13,829 nt of DNA, from NCBI GenBank assembly GCA_035693825.1, contig DASSGB010000196.1, positions 1 to 13,829 on the forward strand. Reading direction: 5' to 3'. Below, piece by piece: positions 1 to 7,659 of this stretch (position 1 is its first letter; each line of letters starts with the position of its first letter). The translations under genes were made by a program, and so were the position numbers. Source of the DNA: MGOM01 sp035693825 (GTDB taxonomy: Bacteria; Chloroflexota; Anaerolineae; Anaerolineales; E44-bin32). The notes below the pieces were generated by a model, which saw only the letters and a list, made by a program, of their open reading frames with translations, ran no database searches and had not been told where the DNA came from.

Positions 1-1366
1 CGAAGGCTGTCAGATGAACGTGGCCGACTCGCAGCGCGTTTCGTCGGCGCTGGAACGGCTCGGCTACCGGGCGGTGACTCAGGCTGAAGAGGCGGACGTC
101 ATCGTCCTGAACACCTGCGTCGTGCGCCAGAGCGCCGAAGATCGCGCCTACGGCCGGCTGACCTCGCTCCGGCCCCTCAAGGAGCAGCGCCCCGACCTCG
201 TCATCAACCTCATGGGATGTCTCGTCGGGGTCCGGGGCGACCGTCGCCTGCGAGAGGCGTTCCCCTTTGTGGACATCTTCTCGCCGCCCTCCGATCCTGG
301 TCCGCTGGTGCATCACCTGACCGGGTCCACTGGCCGCGAGCTGACGATGTCGGAGGCCGCGCTCCAGAGCGCCGCCCTCGATGGAGAGTGGGTTCTGCCG
401 CTGGCGGAGCGCGGCCGGCTGGTGAGCGCGCACGTCCCGATCGTCTACGGCTGTTCGCATGCGTGCACCTTCTGCATCATCCCTTTCCGCCGGGGCATCG
501 AGCGCAGTCGACCCGTGGGCGAGATCGCGGCCGAGGTTCGCTCTCTCGTGGAGCAGGGCGTGCGCGAGGTGACCTTGCTCGGCCAGATCGTCGACCGCTA
601 CGGCATGGACATCCCCGACGGACCCCGGCTCAGCCAACTCCTGCGCAGCCTGCATCGCATTGACGGCCTCGAGCGCCTGCGCTTCCTGACCTCGCATCCC
701 TCCTGGATGAGCGACGACTTGCTGCGAACGGTGGCCGAGCTGCCGAAGGTCTGCGAGCACATCGAGGTTCCGGTGCAGGCCGGCGACGATGAGGTGTTGA
801 CGCGCATGAAGCGCGGTTACACCTCGGACGAGTACCGTCGCCTGGTGGAGCGAATCCGCCGCTTCATCCCCGGAGCGTCGATTGCCACGGACATCATCGT
901 GGGCTTTCCGGGGGAGAGCGAACGCCAGTTCCGGCGCACCTTCGACCTTCTGGCCGAGCTGCGCCTGGACGTGGCCCACCTGGCCCGCTATTCGTCGCGC
1001 CCGGGAACGGTGGCGGCTCGACGAATGACGGACGACGTCCCCGAAGACGAGAAGGAGCGCCGCTTCCGGGCCCTCGAAGATCTGCAGACCTCCATCCTCG
1101 ACGATCTCAACCGGGCCTACCTGGGGCGGACCACGGAAGTTCTGGTGGAGGAACGCCACAAGGCGCGCTGGAAGGGACGGACCAGGACCAACCGCCTGGT
1201 GTTCATCGACTCCGATGCGGATCTGCGCGGCCGTCTCGTGCCTGTGCGAGTCGAATGGACCGGCCCATGGAGCCTCATAGGGATCCCTGTGGCTGAAGAA
1301 CCGTCACCCACCGCTACGATTCCGATCGCCTCGGTCGCACTCCCCTCCACGCCTGGGGGACTCTGA
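1..1366 (+). CDS. miaB: tRNA-2-methylthio-N6-isopentenyladenosine37 synthase MiaB, 5'-truncated by window edge
   Basis: MiaB adds a methylthio group to C2 of isopentenyl-A37 in tRNAs that read UNN codons, using two [4Fe-4S] clusters and SAM. The frame is open to the left edge: codons before the ATG at 14 read E-G-C-Q, followed by M-N, which is the conserved GCQMN motif. That Met is therefore internal and the true start lies outside the window. Numbering from it, the auxiliary-cluster cysteines are the one two residues upstream, C35 and C69. The radical-SAM cluster is C147-x3-C151-x2-C154. Further family motifs are FRRGIERSRP (158-167), VPVQAG near 252, TDIIVGFPGE (292-301) and a C-terminal TRAM domain at about 370-425, followed by a 25-residue tail. 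RimO and MtaB are paralogues, but the RGIERSRP context favours MiaB. The usual LGQNVNSYG motif reads LGQIVDRYG here. Confidence 0.87.
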   Translation, partial: EGCQMNVADSQRVSSALERLGYRAVTQAEEADVIVLNTCVVRQSAEDRAYGRLTSLRPLKEQRPDLVINLMGCLVGVRGDRRLREAFPFVDIFSPPSDPGPLVHHLTGSTGRELTMSEAALQSAALDGEWVLPLAERGRLVSAHVPIVYGCSHACTFCIIPFRRGIERSRPVGEIAAEVRSLVEQGVREVTLLGQIVDRYGMDIPDGPRLSQLLRSLHRIDGLERLRFLTSHPSWMSDDLLRTVAELPKVCEHIEVPVQAGDDEVLTRMKRGYTSDEYRRLVERIRRFIPGASIATDIIVGFPGESERQFRRTFDLLAELRLDVAHLARYSSRPGTVAARRMTDDVPEDEKERRFRALEDLQTSILDDLNRAYLGRTTEVLVEERHKARWKGRTRTNRLVFIDSDADLRGRLVPVRVEWTGPWSLIGIPVAEEPSPTATIPIASVALPSTPGGL

Positions 1367-1524
1367 CCCCGGCACCCGGCAGATCCCTCTTTTCAGACAA
1401 GTTGGACTTGATTAGGCCCTGTTCGCAGCTTCCGCGTAGGTTCGATATCGCATGCGAGTTACCTTCGGGAACATTTCGGCCTCGCTCGACGTCCCATGGC
1501 GGAAGGCCATCGGCCCGCAGGTTC

Positions 1525-1553
1525 TTGACGGAAGCGAGCCTCCCCTGTAGCAT
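1525..1553 (+). promoter_or_regulatory. Sigma70-type promoter for the lipoprotein gene
   Basis: TTGACG (1525-1530, 5 of 6 to consensus) is separated by exactly 17 bases from TAGCAT (1548-1553, 4 of 6). The predicted transcription start is near 1560, giving a 5' leader of about 60 bases before the GTG at 1620. It lies in the 253-base gap after miaB, so the lipoprotein gene probably has its own promoter. Confidence 0.55.
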
Positions 1554-1572
1554 CGGCCTGAATCGCGCTCTC

Positions 1573-1596
1573 CAGCCGCCGAATATCGGCAGGCTG
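1573..1596 (+). other. Hairpin in the 5' leader of the lipoprotein mRNA
   Basis: CAGCC-GCCG (1573-1581) pairs with CGGC-A-GGCTG (1587-1596) around the loop AATAT: nine base pairs with one bulged A at 1591. It ends seven bases before the Shine-Dalgarno. No T-tract follows, so it is not an intrinsic terminator. It could stabilise the transcript or affect ribosome access; that role is inferred. Confidence 0.4.
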
Positions 1597-1603
1597 AAGG
1601 CGC

Positions 1604-1610
1604 AGGAGGA
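1604..1610 (+). promoter_or_regulatory. Strong Shine-Dalgarno deciding a GTG start
   Basis: AGGAGGA lies nine bases before the GTG at 1620 and is what fixes this start. It is the only near-perfect Shine-Dalgarno seen before a gene in this window; polA, der and lepB starts have none. Confidence 0.85.
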
Positions 1611-1619
1611 ATAGAAAGC

Positions 1620-2594
1620 GTGAACGAGCGATCCGTTCGACCCGCCCGGGGCGTGGCCGCCTTTCTCGGGCTTGCCGTTCTGGTGGCGGCCTGCAACTTC
1701 CCGCTGGCTGGACCGAGCACCCAGGACATCCAGGACACAGCCGCGGCCCAAACGGTGTCGGCGCAGCTGACTCAGGCCTTCGCCGTCACGCCGACGGTTC
1801 CGCAGGTGCCTCCGACCGACACCCCGCCGCCGCCTACCGCGCTGCCGCCCACCGCTACTTTGCCTCCGACGCCGTCGGCCACGCAGCCCTGCACGGACAT
1901 CGCCGTCTTCGTCGCCGATGTCACCATCCCCGACAACACCAACATGGACCCCGGGGAGGACTTCGACAAGACCTGGCGCCTGCGCAACAACGGAACGTGC
2001 ACCTGGAACTCGGAGTACGACATCGCCTTTATCGATGGAAACATCATGGGCGGGCCATCCTCCAAGCCGCTGGCTGGAGCCGTGGCTCCGGGCAGCACGG
2101 TGGACGTCACCGTCGACCTGACGGCGCCCTCGACCAACGGAACCCATCGCGGCAACTGGCGCCTGCGCAACAACAAGGATGTCTTGTTCGGCGTGACGTT
2201 CTACGTCCAGATCGTCGTCGGCCCGACTCCGACGCCTGCTCCCGAGGTCCACGAGACCGAGCAAATGACCATTGACTCGTCCTATCATTTCGATCTGGAT
2301 GAGGGCGACGCGACGGCAGGCTCGGGCACCAGGGACGCATGGTACGAAGCGGTTTCGGCTGTCGAGCAATACTTGACACCCGAAAACGGGGCCACGTTCA
2401 AGAAATGGGGCGGGAGCCCGCCCTCGTACAACGACTGCAACAATGCATCGTTAAGCAGCGCGAAGATCTCTTTGGCCGACCTGCCGGTTGGGACGTGGGT
2501 TTGCTACGAGACCGACGAAGGTCGCATTGGCCGCTTCGAGGTCGAAGGCAAGACGACCTACGAGTGGACCATCGATTTCCGAACCTGGGAGTGA
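1620..2594 (+). CDS. Lipoprotein with NBR1-like Ig domain and unassigned C-terminal domain
   Basis: The 324-residue product starts at GTG behind a strong Shine-Dalgarno. An Arg-containing n-region and hydrophobic core end in a lipobox, LVAAC (21-25), so C25 should be lipidated and the protein anchored outside the membrane. Residues 57-90 form a Pro/Thr-rich linker. Residues about 91-200 match the NBR1-type Ig-like (Next-to-BRCA1 central) domain, with its typical opening KTWRLRNNGTCTW (117-129) and closing GNWRLRNN (178-185) strands, as in Anaerolineae surface proteins. A second short TPTPAP linker leads to residues about 215-324, which I cannot assign. This part contains C273 and C295 and a VGTWVCYETDEGRIGRF stretch (290-306) that is probably a small beta-rich domain. 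In bacteria the Ig domain is usually taken as a surface adhesion or carbohydrate-contacting module; no substrate can be read from this sequence. Confidence 0.85.
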   Translation: MNERSVRPARGVAAFLGLAVLVAACNFPLAGPSTQDIQDTAAAQTVSAQLTQAFAVTPTVPQVPPTDTPPPPTALPPTATLPPTPSATQPCTDIAVFVADVTIPDNTNMDPGEDFDKTWRLRNNGTCTWNSEYDIAFIDGNIMGGPSSKPLAGAVAPGSTVDVTVDLTAPSTNGTHRGNWRLRNNKDVLFGVTFYVQIVVGPTPTPAPEVHETEQMTIDSSYHFDLDEGDATAGSGTRDAWYEAVSAVEQYLTPENGATFKKWGGSPPSYNDCNNASLSSAKISLADLPVGTWVCYETDEGRIGRFEVEGKTTYEWTIDFRTWE

Positions 2595-2610
2595 TCTCCT
2601 TCGGCGATAG

Positions 2611-2651
2611 ACGCGCCACGGGCGCCCGGCATATCGGGCGCCCGTTCGCGT
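2611..2651 (+). terminator. Long GC-rich hairpin after the lipoprotein gene
   Basis: ACGGGCGCCCG (2618-2628) and CGGGCGCCCGT (2635-2645) form a perfect 11-bp stem around the loop GCATAT. ACGCG (2611-2615) and CGCGT (2647-2651) extend it beyond a small internal loop. It begins 16 bases after the stop codon. No T-tract follows on either side, so it may act as a 3' stabilising or factor-assisted terminator rather than a classical intrinsic one. Confidence 0.6.
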
Positions 2652-2715
2652 GCGTAGGGTGCCGCGCGACCGACGGAAGGAAGGCCCACGTGGGCTCGCG
2701 GTAACCGCCCCATGG

Positions 2716-2754
2716 GGCCGGTGGCGGATGGCCGGCGGCTGATGGCTGACGGCT
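2716..2754 (+). repeat. Degenerate heptanucleotide tandem repeat, consensus GGCNGRY
   Basis: Five successive 7-base units, GGCCGGT, GGCGGAT, GGCCGGC, GGCTGAT and GGCTGAC, are followed by a partial GGCT. The block ends 11 bases before the -10 hexamer of the next gene. It occupies the region where a -35 element would be expected, and no good -35 is present there. Confidence 0.6.
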
Positions 2755-2761
2755 TCTTCCT

Positions 2762-2771
2762 GTGCTACATT
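2762..2771 (+). promoter_or_regulatory. Extended -10 promoter of the mosaic receiver protein gene
   Basis: GTGCTACATT contains TGC followed by TACATT (2766-2771, 4 of 6 to TATAAT). No convincing -35 lies 17 bases upstream. The predicted first transcribed base is 2778, which is the G of the GTG start codon, so the message would be leaderless. Confidence 0.5.
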
Positions 2772-2777
2772 TGACCC

Positions 2778-4625
2778 GTGACCATCGATCTGCTGGTCGT
2801 TGATTCGGATCGCGCCTTCGGCGAGTTGATCCGGCAATCGCTGGAAGCGACGGGGCTGTATCGCGTCCATGCCGCCACGACCGGCGATGAAGGCCTGGCC
2901 CTGGCCGAGAAGCACCCGCTGCGTTTGGCCATCATCGAGATCGGAAAGTTGGATGTGGCCGCGCAGGACTGGCTTCGATCGGCGCGCCAGGCCAATCCGC
3001 GCATGTCGGTGTATGCCATCCCGCCTTCCACCGGGTCGCTGGAGCCGCCCGAGCTGGAAGTCGACGGGGTTTTTCCGAAGCCGTTCTACCTTCCCGATTT
3101 GCCCCGACTGGTTTCGGATGCGGTGGGGCTGCCTCCCGAAGCGTCGCGGCCGCTCCCCTTCGGACCTCCTCAGCCGTCCTCCGAGCGCCAGTCGGAACCC
3201 GAGCCCGAATGGTTGTCCGAACCCGCCCAGGCTCAGGAGACTCTGACTCTGGCGGTGATGCCGACGCCGGCGCGGGCCGCGGCTCTGATTCGCAACGACC
3301 GACTGTGGGCGCTCACCATACCGCCCGACTCGGGCCTGAATCGCAACCAGCTGGCGCCTCTTCTGTCGACGGCCTCCGACGTCCACACGCGCGGTTCCCT
3401 GACACGGTTCTATCGTCCGCCCGGCCAGAAAGAAGACTTCGTCGCCTATGTCACGCCGGTCAGCCGTGAGCTGGCGCTGGTCGTTCTCTTCGGACGTGAG
3501 ACGCCGCTCGGCAGCGCCCGCCGCTCCGGCGAGAATCTCGTCTACACGCTGCGCCATCCGACGGAGCTGCCGCCGGTCCTGCCGCAGGTCGCGGCAGCCC
3601 AGCCCGACCCCGGCTTCTCGCCGGAGGAGGCAGCCGTCCTGGCGAGTGTCGTGGACCTGGCTTCGGCTCCGCCTCCCCCAAGGACACCGACCGCGCCCCT
3701 CCCTCCATCACCACCCGTACCCATCGAGGCCCAACCCCCTCGGCCAGTGGCCCCGCCCACTCCAAGAAAACCGACCGCGCCTCTTCCTCCGCCTCCCGCA
3801 CCCGTCGAGGTCCAGCCACCTCGTCCGGCCGTCCCGCCCACGCCGAGAAAACCGAGCGCGCCTCTCTCCCCGCCGGTGGCCGCGGCCGAGCCTGAGCCTC
3901 CAACCGAACCCAAGGCGCCAGCCATCGACCTTCCCCAGGATTGGGTCCCAGCCAAAGCCCAGCTGTTGACTCAAGAGGGATGGATCGATCCCACCACCAG
4001 CCGGCCCGAGTCCGAAGTCATCATCCCCAACGACTGGGCGCCGTCGCGCCCCTCGTTGCCCGCAGTCGACCTCCTGGTTGCGGAGCAGGAGGCGGAACCC
4101 GAGGTGACGGGTCTGCCGGTTTCCTTGCCGGCCGATTGGATGCCTGCTTCGCCAATGCACGCCGACAGCCTGCCTTTTCTGGAGGCCAAGCCCCCTGCTC
4201 CGCCGTCGGCTCCTGCCGCGCCGGCGCCTCCGCCGATTCGCCTGCCGCTCTCGACGGTCCTCATTCCGCGCTTCCCAGAGCACCTGCTCACGCCCGAGCT
4301 CTCGGATCGACTGCGCGTCTGGATCGGCCGGCTGTGTCTGGCGTGGGATTGGAAGCCCGAGCGCATCGACATTCGTCCGGACCGGCTCGAGATCTCGCTG
4401 GTCCTGCCGCCGGACGAGGCTCCGGCCCACGTCGTCCAGGAATTGCGCGACAGCCTTTCCGAGCGCATCCTGAGGGCCTTCCCCGAACTGATGACCGATC
4501 TACCCTCGCGCCGCTTCTGGGCCTCCGCGTTCCTGCTTCAGGGCGGGCCGGCTCCGGCCGGCATGGAGGTCGAGACCTTCGTGCGAGAAGCACGGCGAGC
4601 ACAGGCCGGCACCGCGACCCTCTGA
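2778..4625 (+). CDS. Mosaic protein: degenerate receiver, roadblock-like region, Pro-rich linker, inactive IS200/TnpA-like domain
   Basis: The 615-residue product has no signal peptide or membrane segment. Residues 1-118 have receiver-domain layout: LLVVDSD with acidic D9 and D11, and FPKP with K101. The phosphoacceptor position is E54 (AIIEIGK), and the usual Ser/Thr after strand 4 is missing. Residues about 155-260 resemble a roadblock/LC7-type fold, judged by RFYRPP, ELALVVLFGRETPLG and the helix pattern. Residues about 275-380 are Pro-rich with a 27-28-residue repeat. Three LPxDWxP-type motifs follow at 385, 416 and 450. Residues about 489-610 align along their length with IS200/IS605 TnpA (Y1, HUH superfamily), for example LIPRF, LSDRLR, SERILRAFPEL and RRFWASAFLL. 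The HUH triad is L537-E538-I539 and the catalytic Tyr is F601, so nuclease activity is not expected. Signalling scaffold or nucleic-acid-binding regulator is an inference. The GTG start sits at the predicted transcription start. Confidence 0.75.
   Translation: MTIDLLVVDSDRAFGELIRQSLEATGLYRVHAATTGDEGLALAEKHPLRLAIIEIGKLDVAAQDWLRSARQANPRMSVYAIPPSTGSLEPPELEVDGVFPKPFYLPDLPRLVSDAVGLPPEASRPLPFGPPQPSSERQSEPEPEWLSEPAQAQETLTLAVMPTPARAAALIRNDRLWALTIPPDSGLNRNQLAPLLSTASDVHTRGSLTRFYRPPGQKEDFVAYVTPVSRELALVVLFGRETPLGSARRSGENLVYTLRHPTELPPVLPQVAAAQPDPGFSPEEAAVLASVVDLASAPPPPRTPTAPLPPSPPVPIEAQPPRPVAPPTPRKPTAPLPPPPAPVEVQPPRPAVPPTPRKPSAPLSPPVAAAEPEPPTEPKAPAIDLPQDWVPAKAQLLTQEGWIDPTTSRPESEVIIPNDWAPSRPSLPAVDLLVAEQEAEPEVTGLPVSLPADWMPASPMHADSLPFLEAKPPAPPSAPAAPAPPPIRLPLSTVLIPRFPEHLLTPELSDRLRVWIGRLCLAWDWKPERIDIRPDRLEISLVLPPDEAPAHVVQELRDSLSERILRAFPELMTDLPSRRFWASAFLLQGGPAPAGMEVETFVREARRAQAGTATL
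3678..3908 (+). repeat. Coding repeat for a Pro-rich linker
   Basis: Three imperfect copies begin at residues 301, 329 and 356, with spacing 28 and 27 residues. Each opens with PR(T/K)P(T/S)APL, and the first two close with QPPRP and PPTPRK. The plus strand is markedly C-rich here, which also produces Gly/Arg-rich spurious frames on the other strand. The linker is likely extended and may vary in copy number between strains. Confidence 0.7.
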
Positions 4626-4632
4626 CCTCGCG

Positions 4633-4642
4633 GTGCTACAAT
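4633..4642 (+). promoter_or_regulatory. Extended -10 promoter of polA
   Basis: GTGCTACAAT holds TGC followed by TACAAT (4637-4642, 5 of 6 to consensus), with no clear -35. Predicted transcription starts near 4649, leaving a leader of about 14 bases before the ATG at 4663. The GTG at 4633 is inside this element and is therefore unlikely to be the polA start. Confidence 0.55.
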
Positions 4643-4662
4643 CGCCCGCGGGCCCCGGACTC

Positions 4663-7443
<2,781 letters not shown>

Positions 7444-7528
7444 CGCCGGGCTCGTCCTGCCTCCGTCCTCTCCCTTCATTGCCTGTCGGCGGGCGCAAGA
7501 CGCGCACCCTGAGCCTCGAGCGCGTCAA

Positions 7529-7571
7529 CCTTCGCGCGGGGAGCGAGCGCCGGTCCCGAGCGCAGCGAAGG
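7529..7571 (+). repeat. Palindromic element in the polA-TPR gap
   Basis: CCTTCGC (7529-7535) is inverted as GCGAAGG (7565-7571). Inner partial pairing is GCG with CGC and GGG with CCC around AGCGAGCGCCGG. GCGCG at 7520-7524 can instead pair with CGCGC at 7533-7537, so two alternative stems compete. The rest of the 216-base gap (7444-7659) is GC-rich with no gene visible apart from the promoter near its end. The element may stabilise or end polA mRNA, or be a degraded dispersed repeat. Confidence 0.4.
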
Positions 7572-7618
7572 GGAGGCGCAAAGCGAGACGGCGGGCCGCC
7601 GGAGCGGCGTTGGTCGCT

Positions 7619-7628
7619 GTGCTATACT
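7619..7628 (+). promoter_or_regulatory. Extended -10 promoter of the TPR-cdaA-cdaR-der operon
   Basis: GTGCTATACT holds TGC followed by TATACT (7623-7628, 5 of 6). No -35 is recognisable 17 bases upstream. Transcription would start near 7635, giving a leader of about 25 bases before the ATG at 7660. This is the only promoter I can see serving the four-gene run. Confidence 0.55.
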
Positions 7629-7659
7629 CGCCTCGAATTTCGAAGGCGATGTCGAACCC

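Noticed and set aside
1352..1372. GGGG/CCCC hairpin over the miaB stop codon as a terminator
   Set aside because: The stem is short and bulged with an eight-base loop, and the nearest T-run is about 15 bases away.
1402..1614. Possible 70-residue plus-strand protein from a TTG
   Set aside because: It has no Shine-Dalgarno, overlaps the predicted promoter and leader hairpin, and shows no recognisable features.
1973..2174. 19-bp direct repeat at 1973-1991 and 2156-2174 in the lipoprotein gene
   Set aside because: Both copies encode the W-R-L-R-N-N strand that recurs at the two ends of the NBR1-like domain, so family conservation plus codon preference explains it.
1314..2369. 351-codon minus-strand frame across miaB end and lipoprotein
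   Set aside because: The product is Arg/Gly-rich low complexity and is antisense to a gene with signal peptide, Shine-Dalgarno and known domain.
3460..3955. Gly-rich minus-strand frames opposite the Pro-rich linker
   Set aside because: They are the complement of C-rich Pro codons; the low complexity is explained by the linker repeat.
4242..4607. An inserted IS200/IS605 element
   Set aside because: The similarity is confined to a domain fused in frame at the C-terminus, lacks the HUH and Tyr residues, and has no element ends or TnpB.
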